Part shown: positions 1-11,086 of the stretch, piece after piece
Layout of the letters: each line of letters begins with the position of its first letter
How positions within the stretch are numbered: position 1 is the first letter of the stretch
DNA from: Cryptomeria japonica
Taxonomy: Eukaryota; Streptophyta; Pinopsida; Cupressales; Cupressaceae
DNA length: 64,000 nucleotides
Assembly (NCBI RefSeq): GCF_030272615.1
Contig: NC_081406.1
Span: 241,491,718-241,555,717 of the forward strand
Direction: 5' to 3'
Program-made: the position numbers and the translations under genes
Notes under the pieces: generated by a model
Seen by the model: only the letters and a program-made list of their open reading frames with translations
Database searches by the model: none
Told to the model about the DNA's origin: nothing

Positions 1-2997
1 TTGACAACTTCTATTGCTAGCATACCTACATTTACATCAAACATAATGACTACTTCTATACAAGACATTCCCCCTGTGATCACTAGTCATGGGGGCAATC
101 CCTCTTCTTCAATTAACCCTATTCCTTCATTCAATCCAACTTCTTCATACATTCCTTCAATGAGTGTCCCTATTATATCTTCACAAATGAACATGACGCA
201 AGGGGGCAATTCATTCAACCATTCCATTCCTCCTTGTAGTGTTCCTCCTATCCAATCATCTCCTATGACTAATTATCGTAGAGTCCCACCACCTTACTCT
301 TTGCCTTCTTTCAATAACACAACACCTCCATCTCAATCTAACACATCTAATATGAATTCTTCGACTGAAGCGACCATTAACAATCTTGCACAAACTGTCT
401 CTTCTTTACAGCAACAAATTGCCTCTATGAATCAATCTAAGTTTAGTGTGCCCACATTTGATTTTGCGAGCCCACTTTCTCTTGACATTGTTCGAGCTAT
501 CCCTCCTAAACATGTCGAAATCCCGCATTTGGAGCTTTATAATGGTAAAGGAGATCCTCTAACACATGTTAAGACTTTTCAAACAATATGTACTGATTTT
601 GCTTATGACCAAAGGTTGCTTGCAAAACTGTTTACTAGAACATTAAGAGACAAAGCCCTACAATGGTATTGCTTGTTGCCTTCTTATTCTATTACTTCTT
701 TCGAACAACTTGCAAATGCTTTCATTCAACAATTTCAAAACAATATAAGTCCTAAGGTTACTTTGATTGATTTAATGCATTGTAAACAAGGTGTTAAAGA
801 AAAAGTGACTGATTTCATTGGTAGATATAAACATTTGTATGCTCAAATTTCTTTTCCAATGCCTGACAATGATATTCAAAGAATCTTTATTTCTAATTTA
901 CAAAAAGATATTCGAGACAAACTTCTGTTTTCTGAGTTTACTTCTTTCCAACAGTTGTGTGCAACTCTTCACAATTATCAACTGACTGTGAGTCAAATGG
1001 AACAATCACATCCTATGGCTCCGAGTGATAAGGGTGATAGCAGTCAACAACCATTTGGGAAGTTTAAACCGAACAGAGATTCCATCAAATTCAATGAAAA
1101 CATCATCAACAACAATGTGAATGCAGCATCAGGTGTGCCTCCTATTTCTAAATTTTTCAAGAAAGAAAGAAAGTATACTCCTTTGAATGAATCATTGCAT
1201 AGTATTATGAATAAGTTATTGGAACAAAATGTGCTTACTCTTCCTCCTATAAGGCAAATTGATCCTGCAAAGATTACTTCACCTTATTTTGATAGCAAAG
1301 CTTTTTGTCACTTTCATCGTTAGCCTGGGCATGATACTGAAAAATGTTTCTCTTTAAAGGGTAAAATTCAAGATTTGATTGATAATAATACTATCTCTGT
1401 TTCTGGAGTGAATGATAAAGGCAACACATCTGTAGCTTCTCCTAACCAAAATCTTCAGACTTTTACTGATCCATTACCTTCTCATACCTCTAATGCGATT
1501 GAGACTAATGATTCTTCTCTCTCATTTGATGGTCTTGTGTCTATGACTCCGAATGTGATTAACTTTGTAGAGCAGCAAGAAAACCCTAAAGAACCTTCCA
1601 TCACATTTGATTCCAGTGAAACCATTAGAGCACCTGATGGTCCTTTATACATAGTTGCAAAAGTCAAGAATACACCTTGCCGTGGAGTGCTTATTGATCC
1701 TTCGTGCATGGTTAATGTTATTACCGAAGAATTTCTTTTTACTTTGCAATTGAATCAAGTGATCTATGACAAAACAGATGTGATTGTGAAATTATTTGAT
1801 GCATTTTCTTCTCCTGCAATTGGTTCTATTACATTGCCTATTGAGGTCCATAACAAATCCCTTGATGTGAACTTTGCTATTATTCCTTCATCCGAAAAAT
1901 TTCGTGTGAAGCTTGGCTATCCTTGGCTATCTTCCATGAAAGCTATTGCTTCTCCTATACATAAGTGTTTGAAATTTCCCCATAATGGTGAAGTTGTTAC
2001 TGTCAATCATAGTCTCTTTAAACCAGCTGAAAGAACCTCTAGTGTTCCTATTGATTACTTTTGGCCTAAACAATTCCAATCTCTTCCTCCATGAAGTGAT
2101 CATCTTTTTGAATCTTATCAAAAGTGGAAAAAAGATATGATCCTATCTTTAAGTGAACCTAGAACACCTAAACTTGATATTCCTATCGTTCTTGAGAAGG
2201 AAGTTCTTCCTTTGAAAGATAAAACTAATGTCTTTCCTCAAGAAGATTCCCAACCCATCCCTATGGATGTGACTATGTCTATGCCTAATAAATCTTCTAA
2301 AAGTAGACCTATACCTCCTCGTCATGATGGATTTGGTCTTCTTCCTAAACCAAAAATTCCTCCTTTATATGGAGCAGTTCCTCCTCCTTCCTTTTATAGA
2401 GAGAAAAGACCTTCTTCTTCTCCTATTATCCTGCCTAAGAGACCACAACCTAAACACCCAAGTGATAAGGATGAGAACATTCCTCCTCCTCAATCTTCTC
2501 CACTTCCTACTAAGACTAGACGAAATCATTCTGCACGTGAACGCTGACGAAAGCGTCATCTTAGAGCTCAAGCAGCTGCTTCTCAAACTTTGCAATCTCC
2601 AAAGACACCTTCAACAAGCATTATTCCATTTTCTCCAAAATCTCCTAAACATAAGATGCATGATGGTCTTGATCCTGTATGGGTTAAAGATCCTATTTTT
2701 ATAAATCTTGATGATGATATAGATGAAAATGTTATTCATGATGAAAATGTTACTCCTCTTGCTTCTGACAGTGAAAATGAACTTGTTGATGTTGATAACC
2801 ATTTATCTAACGAATTTTCTAAAGCACTTATCCTAGCTCCTAGACAAGAACAACGTGGCTCGGGACATGAACATAGCCCTTGTTTGGATCTTGTGATAGC
2901 TCCATCTGCTGTGTTGGATGTTCCTCCTCTAGCGTGTCCCCTGCCTTCCCGAAACATTGATCAGCAAGATCGAGGGGTAGATGACATGCTAGATTAG
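1..2997 (+). pseudogene. retrotransposon gag-protease-like polyprotein, broken by stops
   Basis: One frame can be followed through the whole stretch. It is interrupted by TAG at 1321, TGA at 2092 and TGA at 2545, and ends at TAG 2995-2997. The N-terminal part is Ser/Pro/Thr-rich. A Retrotrans_gag-type domain follows (about codons 175-335), with the typical YNGKGDP start and an ALQWY motif. A zinc-knuckle-like segment (CHFHR-stop-PGHDTEKC) spans the first stop. The protease-like part (about 1620-1930) has DPS where retropepsins have D-T/S-G, followed by a GYPWL segment. The C-terminal part is Pro- and acid-rich. The minus-strand relative at 58031-60255 shows the same order and also has DPS. 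As it stands no full protein could be made without stop readthrough. Confidence 0.85.
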
Positions 2998-3738
2998 TTA
3001 CATTAGCATAGCAGATTCTCTCCTCCTCTCTTGTGTTACTTCTTCTATATGTTATTCTCATTCTTCTATTTGTTGTCCTTAGTGTTGTCTACTTGAGGAC
3101 GATGCACAACATTGAGATCTCTTTTGGTCTCTCTCATGTTGACTCAAAAGACACATGTGTTCCCTTCTTCTAGGTGACCTTCCTTGATTGGGGAATGAAG
3201 AACAATTATGCATACATACATATTATATACATGACTTATCATACAGCATACTGACCCCGAGGAAAGCGAAGTCACCTCGTGCTTTGTGTTTTGTGTCTAT
3301 TATCCTTGGGTTTATCTCACACTTGGGGGCTAAATCTTTGTGATAACGTGCTCCTTTCCTTTCTCATTTCTTATGTGTATCACTACGTTAAAACAATCAC
3401 CCCCGTTGAGGCATGTGCGATCGCTTTAACGTAGGGGGGCATACACCCTATCTATCCTTTCAAGATATTTGAAAATTTCTTGGCGAACTTAGCTTTGCCT
3501 TGAAAATTTTTGGTATTTCTTTTTACATGACTCATAGTGAGGGAACCTTACTACTGACAGTCATGGTTCTCCCTCGTGATCTTCCCTTTTACTTTGTCAA
3601 TCGAAGTCATAAGATCCTTAGTCCACTGGGGGCTTGGTGTGTCTTGCCTCCTTGACGTGGTGAAAGTCTTTCAATGTTGTTTCCTTGTACTTTACCGGAA
3701 GTATGAGCATACATACTCCCGCTAAAGTGGGGGCTAAA
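2998..3738 (+). other. 3' noncoding region and polypurine tract of copy 1
   Basis: This stretch has no sustained reading frame. It ends in the purine-rich tract AAGTGGGGGCTAAA just before the LTR, where plus-strand DNA synthesis would be primed. The same tract is found, inverted, next to the LTR at 44389 in the minus-strand copy. Several short G-rich phrases (for example TTGGGGGCTAAAT at about 3322) resemble the tract and may be weak duplicates of it. Confidence 0.7.
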
Positions 3739-5008
3739 TGTAGCGTCCTAAAATTGCGACACTTGCAATTTTGACTGCATTTCGGTCTTCATGATGGCGA
3801 CGCAACACGCAACTTGAATGGGGACCCCGAAACCTGTTTTTGACACTAAAAACTGCATTTTCTTGCACGCTGGCCTGAATCTCCTTTGCACCCTACTGTC
3901 CCGGGAGATGGGACCAAAGCGCCTAGCGCCTTGGTCCTTCAGGACCAGGGCGCCCAGTGCCCTGGTCCCCCAGGACCATGGCGCCCAGCGCCCTGGTCCC
4001 TGGGTCCTATTTTGGGCCCGGTCTCTTTTGGACTTCGGGTCTTTATGTTTGCAAATTGGAAATTATTGTTTCCTGGTCGGCCTAAGGTCGGGAAAATCAG
4101 TCTATTAACCCTAATTGGCAAGTATATAAACTACATTTTCCTCTCTCATTTGGGTAGATGGAAAAAAAGGTGAAAGCAAGATTCAAACATTCAAGCATTC
4201 AAGCATTCAAGCATTCAAGCATTCCTTCTAAGTCTCCATTCAAGGCTAAGTGTTGCATTCAAGACAAGGATTCAACCATTGAAGAGGAGATCACTTACTA
4301 CATGCTACATATAACATACTACATACAACAAACAACAACATCTATACCTTCGCACATAAGGATACAAACATCCTTACAACAAGGTATTAGTACTTGTTTT
4401 ACATTACATACATTTACATTTACAGCATTTCTCATTTCTTGGTTAATTCCAAAACTGGGGTTTGACCTAAAGGCAAACCCCTAATCCCTAACCCCCCAAT
4501 CGTCTTCGCTTTTTCTGTGTGTAGGTTGCAGGTACGCGGCTGAAATTGAAGATCTGGAATCCTTGTGCAGAGACGAACGGATCCCCCTTTGTTTCGCGGA
4601 TTTTTCGGAGGACCGTGGCGCCGGGCGCTATCGTCCTGACAACTTTTGCTCAAATTTGCAGGACAGCGCCGTATCGACATTTTACTACTAATTCCAAGTT
4701 CGCAGCTTCATACTATATCCCTATCTCAGTTTATAAGCGAATCTTTGTCACTTTCTATGCATTCCTAACTTAATTCTTCTATCAACATTCTTTACAAAAG
4801 AGGGTAGCCTTGCTTTCTTAACCCTTGAAACTCATTTAGCATCCAATCTTGCATTTTGTGGGATTGGATCTTGTGGGTTTCAACCCCTCTTTTGAATGTA
4901 AAGTCTCCCCTAAGTGAAAACCATCAACCCTAGGAACCTCCCTTCTCTCTCCTCGGAGTTGGAAGAGGTGAGAGCAACTAGGGTTCGATCGTGATTTTCT
5001 GCTTTACA
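3739..5008 (+). repeat. 3' LTR of copy 1 (gag-only family)
   Basis: It begins TGTAGCGTCC right after the polypurine tract and ends ...CTTTACA, giving about 1270 bp with TG...CA ends. It is similar over much of its length to the LTRs at 43151-44389 and 61447-62675, for example in the CAAAACTGGGGTTTGACC segment near 4450. A TATATAAA box sits at 4123-4130. The U3 part has GC-rich near-palindromic repeats around AGCGCC and TGGTCC (about 3905-4010). An 8-bp unit (ATTCAAGC) is repeated at about 4193-4225. The right edge comes from the CA end and the drop in similarity. The other side of the target duplication lies outside the window. Confidence 0.75.
4123..4130 (+). promoter_or_regulatory. putative LTR TATA box
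   Basis: TATATAAA lies in a GC-rich-to-AT-rich transition about 385 bp into the LTR, where U3 promoters usually sit. The minus copies have a weaker TATTTAAG at the matching place. Confidence 0.5.
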
Positions 5009-5019
5009 ATTATAAACAT

Positions 5020-5545
5020 TTAGAATATTTTTAAATTATTAAAAACTTAACCAATAAAGATTTAACCCTTTTTTAATTGTAAATAAGATAAAGAATTTTA
5101 AGTGAAAACATAGGAATACTAGCTTTCTTTCTTTGTACGTCTCGGCTAGGGTTGAACCCATAGAGCTACAATGGTTAGAAACGTTGCTTGCCAAAACGAA
5201 ATGTGAGTGATAACTTACGAAGCTAAACTTATACTTTTTAGATCAGCCAAATGCAAATAAGCTTCGATGAAAATCCTACTTGTAAAGAAATCTGAGTGGC
5301 ATGAACTAGCCTCTTTCTATGGGCCCAGCTTGTGGAATATGTCTATATTATCTCTCTAAGCATTCTACGAAAAAACGTGGAAGTTTACAAGAAAATGGGA
5401 AATCGGGCATAGTATAGATGCCATTATACTTTTCAGATCAGCGCCCAAACGCAAATAAGATTCGATGAAAATCCCACTTGTAAAGAAATCTATGGGCCCA
5501 ACTTGTGGAATATGTTTATATTATCTATCTACCCATAGAATGAAA
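5020..5545 (+). repeat. relic copy of the NBS-LRR upstream region, partly tandem
   Basis: This stretch is recognisably similar to 24590-24990, just upstream of the NBS-LRR gene. Shared pieces include TTGAACCCAT/TCGAACCCAT, a GCTTCGATGAAAATCC segment, TGGGCCCAACTTGTGGAA and GGGCATAGTATAGATGC. The second half appears twice in a row here (about 5235-5410 and 5425-5545). No NBS-LRR coding sequence follows it. It could be the promoter end of a duplicated resistance gene whose body was lost, or a dispersed repeat that happens to lie at both sites. Confidence 0.65.
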
Positions 5546-5915
5546 GTGTTCTTACATAAAATCTATTTTTTCTTAGAATAAAGATAAGAATGAGAATATA
5601 AATTGAAAATGTAGTGATATGATAATATAATAATAATGCAGTCTTAATAGATTTTTTCTTTTGTTAAGGTTTAATAGAAATATAATAATATAATTTGGGA
5701 CTAAAATATTTTTTCTTTTGTAAATATTAATTGCAATATTGTAATATAATAAGAATTTAATATTAATTACATTATAATAATGATTTAATTTATTTTTTTG
5801 ATCTGTAAAAAGTTGTGGACATGGGATCCACTCCCATATATAAAATAGTATGAAAAAAGACAGACACATCAACACTCTAATAGGGATGTCAAATCTAAAG
5901 ATTATTGTTGCCAGT
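5546..5915. other. AT-rich spacer, no gene seen
   Basis: The sequence is very AT-rich with many short A/T runs. Open frames here are compositional only and no motif or repeat boundary is visible. Confidence 0.6.
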
Positions 5916-5919
5916 TATA

Positions 5920-6920
5920 GTAACAAAACCTATCCTAATCTATAAGGGAGCGAGAATGCTTGCCACCACCAAAAAATACCTTCTAGCCCATATGGCTAAA
6001 TTGAAATCATTAATTTCCACCTTTTCCCCTTTCTTGGAGGACCTCAAAGTCATTTGATGCTAAGGATTTTGTTTCCTCCTCTTAACTTAAGTCCCACCAT
6101 GATCTTTTGGATAACAAGGTTGTTCTTCTTGGCCATCCTTCTGCCCATAACCACTGTATTCTCCAATAGCTATATCTAGTTCCAAAGATGGACCACTATC
6201 TAAAGAAAAATAAATATGTGTGGCACTAGGATCTAGAGTCACATCAAGGACAACTAATAATCATTCTCTATAATTTCAACCATGCCATTATTATCATCAT
6301 CCCAATTTATCACCATAGGTGGTGCAATAGAAGAAAGAGAACAAGCATCCCTTGAAATTGGCAACTTAATACTTTGACTAGGTTTGGCAAGGTAAGGATC
6401 ATCTTTAGCAGTGGGTGAAGGTAAGGGAGGTTGAGAAGATGGGGCCATATCAACATTCAAGTACTTAGGGGAGGACTCACTTCTTAGAGCAAGCTCACAA
6501 ACCATAGTATCACATCTTCTACGATATTCTCTCACCTTGTAATTTTGTTGGTTACAATTTAGACTAATATAGAAGGAGATTAGGTATCACTCAATATCTA
6601 TTCCTTTTCTGTAGAAACAAAAGGAGGAACGAAAGGAACCTCTAAAGGTGAAGAAACAGGAGGTCCAAATGGTGTTGGGTGTTTGCCTTGCTGTTCTTTC
6701 TAGGATGGCAAAGCTGGAACTACAACATACACACTAAAAACTCTAAGAAGAGGAAGGATTCTTAATCGAAGATGTGGTTCACTCATTCTCTCTGATGTAG
6801 GAGGAGTAACTTCTATATCCATAGATGTTGCACGATCACCTTGAATGCCATTGTGAGTGGTAACATCCCTAATGTTCGAAAAACATTCATATGCACAAAA
6901 AAACCATAAGAAACACAATA
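5920..6920 (-). pseudogene. degenerate coding-like sequence, not recognised
   Basis: On the minus strand several open pieces have protein-like composition, the longest at 6254-6535. That piece begins MREYRRRCDTMVCELALRS, followed by a Pro/Ser-rich part and an acidic WDDDNNGMVE stretch. Flanking pieces are broken by stops. The style resembles the Pro/Ser-rich parts of the gag-like polyproteins in this window, but no domain can be named. It is probably a retroelement relic. Confidence 0.3.
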
Positions 6921-8560
6921 AAATCGTCTAAAAAATGTCAATAACTATATTATCATATCTCTGTAAATTAACGTACTAGAACTGATCTAGAATCTTTTCT
7001 AACGTAAAATGTTGTCCTTGTAAAATGAAGATCGAGAGCGCCTTGATACGCTTGTACATCTCTAACGTTAAAGTTTCTTTCCCGCAATTTTTATTTTTTC
7101 TTTAAAACAAAATGGTACAACGGCTGGGACCCGGGAGCAGAATATTGGAAGCCTGCGGAAGAAGAAAATGATAAGCATGGCCAACGCTGAGCAAAAGTGA
7201 TGACGTTCTCAAAATTCGAAATTAAAAGAGCTTCTTCCATTATATTAAATATTCTTCCTCGCACCAAAGCAATATCATTATAGCAATATCATGACGATCA
7301 GTTCGAGCCACTCTATGTCAGGTTGGGACAACGGTAAGGTTTCCTTCCATTTTTTTCACTAAATTCATCTCAAACTCTTACATTATATTCTATAAGTTTG
7401 ATAGTTATACAATTGATTTAAGTATTTTTGTCATATAATATAATAAAAAAATTAAGAAAATTGTGTTTTATAAAAGAATAATTTTGGATAAGTTCTCAAA
7501 TTTTTTATAAGAATTTATTTGTATATGTATCTAATTTATGCTATGATTTTTAAAATTAAACGCATTTTTTATTTAAAATGTAATTTTAAATGGATAAGTA
7601 CAAAACAAATTATTTAATATCTAGACTAGATAGTCAATTTTACAACCCAACCATCATAATTAGGAGAATTTTGTTCTTATAAAATCATAAAGATACGATT
7701 TTAATGAATAAGCTCTCCACTTTGTCTTTAGAGTAACTCTTAGGGTTTTTGGAATTTTGTTGACAAATTTATTTTAAATCCTATTTGTAAAATATCTTTC
7801 CTTGGAATCACTTTGATCATTGTTTTTGAAAAAATAAAATCTAATTCTATCATATTTATAAAATTAGGTGCAAGATTTCTAGTTAAAATTTAGATAATTA
7901 CTTATTTACCATTTAGTGTAGAAAAATTGAAGAGACTAATCATTCAATATAAATATAACATAAAATAACTTTATATATGAAAAAAAATCTAATCTTATCT
8001 TATCTTATCTTATTACACCCACTCTTTCAAAAAAATTAAATAAACCATAATTAAGAATTTTACTTTCAATATTTTCTTGTATAATCAAAACCCACTTTAT
8101 TCCCATTATAAACTTTATTCTCAAGTCATATTAATCTTGTCTTTCTTTATACTTATCCTAAAAATGATTCAACTTCTTTTATACTTACATGTATATGTAC
8201 TTTAGATAATAATAATAACTTTGATTATTTTGGTATCATTTTAAGATGATAATTTTTGGTTACATGTACAAAAATCTATTACCTTAGATATGATGTTGCA
8301 ACATTTTACATTTTTTAATATCTATATATAGAAAACTATTAAGTACTTCTCTTTAGAAAAAGATGCATTCTTCTCTTTCTTATTCTAAGAATGTAGTTTT
8401 GCAATCCTTACAACATTTAACCATGAACTATTAAATAATGGAAATTTTAATATGATTCTAAATTTTGGTATTCTAAGAGTGTAGTTTTGCAATTCTTATA
8501 ACACTTAACCATGAATTACTAAATAATGAAATATTTAATATGATTCTAAACTTTGATATA
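6850..8560 (+). repeat. 1.7 kb duplicated segment, copy 1 (mate at 32100-33915)
   Basis: Starting at AACATCCCTAATGTT, many blocks recur in the same order and orientation at 32107 onward. Examples are CATTCATATGCA, CTTATTCCCA and ATATTAATCTTGTCTTTC, and both end near AAAAGATGCATTCTTCTC. The copies are diverged and have gained or lost blocks. At 7289 a short open frame (MTISSSHSMSGWDN) runs into GTAAGG, which looks like a 5' splice site, so this may be a first exon plus intron of a lost gene. Otherwise AT-rich with no long frame. Confidence 0.6.
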
Positions 8561-9345
8561 ATTTTGTTGTGAAAATTAATGCTATCTATTCTACAAACTT
8601 ATTTTTTCTTTTATATTAGGTGAAGTTTTATATTTTCTTTCAAAAGAACATATAATTATTTATTTTTAATTTTTGTTAATTTTAAATTAAAATAAATAAA
8701 TGTTATCCTAAAAAAGAATTCAAGAACATGATTTTTAAAGACTAAAAATCCAAGATTATTCTTTAAAAATAAACAACCACCAAATAAAAAATATATACCA
8801 ACAAATATTTTCTAATTATAAACCATTTAAAACTATATTCAAAACTCTTATAATCAACATAAAATATTAGAAGTGTTTCCACCTAATATTAAAATAGACT
8901 AGGAAGGTGTTGTCAGGCTTAAAGGAAAGCCTTACGTAATAGTGCTATTGTGCCCATAGATTAATGAATCACAAGTTATACTAATACTATCTCAATATGG
9001 AAATGCCAACATAATTGATAACCAAAAAAAATTAAAAATAGTGATATGATGATATGTTTGGATTGCATTGTATGAAAAGATCACATGGAGTTGGTTGTGT
9101 TTTTTTTTTTTAAGGTGTGCACAACAAGGATGCAGAACATCACCATTTGGTTAGTTGACCAAATAATTATAACAACGTATCAAAAATAAATATGTAACTA
9201 TTTGACCACTAAATGATGTATCTATTCTATTTTAGCAATCAATGATGTACTTCAAATAATAATGTGTATTCCTTTGGTAGGAACTAATAAGGTCATGAAG
9301 AATGAACTAAATAATTGATGTAAAACACAAACAATAGTCTAGTAT
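8561..9345. other. AT-rich spacer, no gene seen
   Basis: There is no sustained reading frame, LTR end or inverted repeat. A short poly-T run is at about 9101-9111. Confidence 0.5.
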
Positions 9346-9349
9346 TCAG

Positions 9350-9978
9350 CAGATGCTCAAAGCAGGTGTCTCCATGCCTAATATTTAATTTGTTGCAGTG
9401 AGTGATTTATCGATCATTATTTATCGACATTAGTACCTGAGACAAACATTGGCTTCTTTGTAACAGATTCTACCATAAGGGGGGGCTTCATGGTCTTCTC
9501 TTCTTATCTCTTTTTTGGAGGATAGTTTTTCCCACTAGGTTTCCTATCTTTCTCCATTTATGAGAGCTTTCATTGTACATGGGTACCTCAATAGGCTAGT
9601 AGTAGGGACCCATTTCCTTTATGCCTACCTAAGCTATGCTTAAGGGGTGTATTAGTGCATTGTTTACACTTAGGCTTATTAATCCTACTTAGTCATGCAT
9701 TTATGCTTGGCACTTGTCCATGCCAAGATGTTAAGTCGATTAGGAGTTGTTAGAGAGGCATCAACTCATTTTTGACACATCATGCTACTTTTGTGGGAGG
9801 CAACTTGCCACCACTCATTGAGTGTTGGGTTTGACTTTTGATTTGCCCCAATCACTCTACCTATTTGTACAATGTCGACTATACTCATTTTAATGCAATC
9901 TTGTGCTTATCTAAATCTCTTTATTCCTAGATTATTAAAAAAAGCTATCTTATACATTTAGGAAAAATAATCATAACA
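9350..9978 (+). mobile_element. 3' end of a Ty1/copia element with LTR or solo-LTR relic
   Basis: The last part (9648-9978, 331 bp) begins TGTATTAGTGC right after a purine tract (CTTAAGGGG) and ends ATCATAACA, giving TG...CA ends. Upstream (9480-9647) is the T-rich untranslated phrase (GGATAGTTTTTCCCACTAGG) typical of plant Copia 3' ends. No coding sequence of the element remains to the left. The left edge is approximate. Confidence 0.5.
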
Positions 9979-10067
9979 CTTCCAAAACTAACATGGCATA
10001 TTGATATATCATGAAACAACTAAAACTATTATGATACAATTGGGCCTAACTAATATAATTAAATGTT

Positions 10068-11086
10068 TGATGCAGCCATGATCCAAAGGGTCCTCAAATA
10101 GAACAATCCAAGTCATGAAACAACAACAACAACAACAACTAGAGAAAAGGCAAAATCAGATATCTGCATCATCATATATTCATTACACAACATCCAGTAA
10201 CATCCAAACATCCAGGTTCATTATGGAGGACTTGGAGGAAATCAACAAGGCTACCATCCAAAAGATCAAGGAGATTGTGTGCTCGCTTAATTGAGTGCTT
10301 GTTTGTGCTTTGTTTTGTTGTTTCTTGTTTCTTTTTTCTTTTGATCTCAGTCAGGGGTGTTCCCCTATTTTTCTGTTAGTTTTTCTTTCGTTGGATGATG
10401 GCCAGTTTCTGTAAAACTCTTGGTTTTGGGTCCATGTAAAACCTGTTTATATATATATATAACATACAAGTTACATGTAGGCTAACATGCCCAGTTACAT
10501 CATACAATCCATCCAAACCTCCAAGAGGTATCCAAATTACAAGCTATGAATCTATATCATCATACTTATTTGATATCCCCCCAAAGGATCACATACAATA
10601 ATATATATACCATCCAGAACACATTCAGGTGGGCCAAAAAAGATTACATTAACCAAGGAAGGAAAAAGAAATGTGTAAAATAGGTCAGCACCAAGATGTG
10701 AAGTTCTCATCCACCAAGAACAATCAAGAAGTGTGGACCACATAGGAAGGTCAGCCAAGGGCCCAAGAACATCCTGTGTGGTGCCAAATAGAACCGCAAG
10801 ACAACAAATCGCTCTGCATGAGTAGAAATCTCTAACATAGGTGATAAGCTCAAAACTGCTCTGGAACCAAGAAATAGATGTTTCGAAAGGAATAACTTGC
10901 TGGAAAAGAATCCAAATGAACTGGAAATGTGGAATGATGAATAAGCACAAACCTCGAAGTCACAAAATCCGATCCACAACGAAAAAACTTCTTCTAGAAC
11001 ACACTGAAAAAATACGGAAACTACAACACTGAACTGAACAAGAACAAAACTAAAAGGAATTTTTTTTGGTTGATGCTCCTTCATCA
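10068..11086 (-). repeat. 3' LTR of the Gypsy element
   Basis: On the + strand it starts TGATGCAGCC and ends CTCCTTCATCA, so on its own strand it runs TGATGAAGG...CATCA. It matches the split 5' LTR (23396-24116 plus 17552-17649) over most of its length; the CCAAGAGGTATCCAAATTAC and GGATCACA blocks are clear. It is longer than its mate mainly because of a roughly 265 bp insertion at 10206-10470. Both copies hold an open minus frame (10552-10950 here, 23551-23880 in the mate) without recognisable domains. Confidence 0.85.
10206..10470 (+). mobile_element. 5'-truncated LINE-like insertion (3' tail) inside an LTR
   Basis: This block is absent from the other LTR copy, where the flanks are joined near 23455. 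It has a short frame ending the coding part (MEDLEEINKATIQKIKEIV..., stop near 10293), then a T-rich 3' untranslated region with TTGGTTTTGGGTCCATGTAA and a TA-rich tail. A very similar layout, with GGTTTCGGGTCCTGAAAACC, ends the element at 46318-48015. Possible target duplication TAACATCCAA/TAACATACAA at the edges. The family is not identified. Confidence 0.55.

Larger units (their letters stand above)
1..5008 (+). mobile_element. gag-only LTR retrotransposon, copy 1 (5' part outside window)
   Basis: The window opens inside the gag region of this element. In order it shows a gag-protease frame (1-2997), about 740 bp of noncoding sequence, a polypurine tract (about 3725-3738) and a 3' LTR (3739-5008). 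No reverse transcriptase, RNase H or integrase lies between the protease region and the polypurine tract. The minus-strand copy at 43151-62675 has the same arrangement once its nested insertions are removed, so the lack of pol looks like a property of the family and not one deletion. This fits non-autonomous LTR elements that keep only gag, which must borrow polymerase and integrase from a relative. The 5' LTR and the first roughly 130 codons of gag lie before position 1. Confidence 0.85.

Noticed and set aside
3818-4173. Overlapping + strand ORFs with GAQCPGPPGPW-like repeats
   Set aside because: They come from GC-rich U3 repeats of the LTR; frames overlap and lack a start context.
10552-10950. 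Minus-strand ORF conserved in both Gypsy LTRs (also 23551-23880), hydrophobic
   Set aside because: The two LTRs are identical by origin at insertion, so shared frames are expected. No domain is visible and the frame is short.
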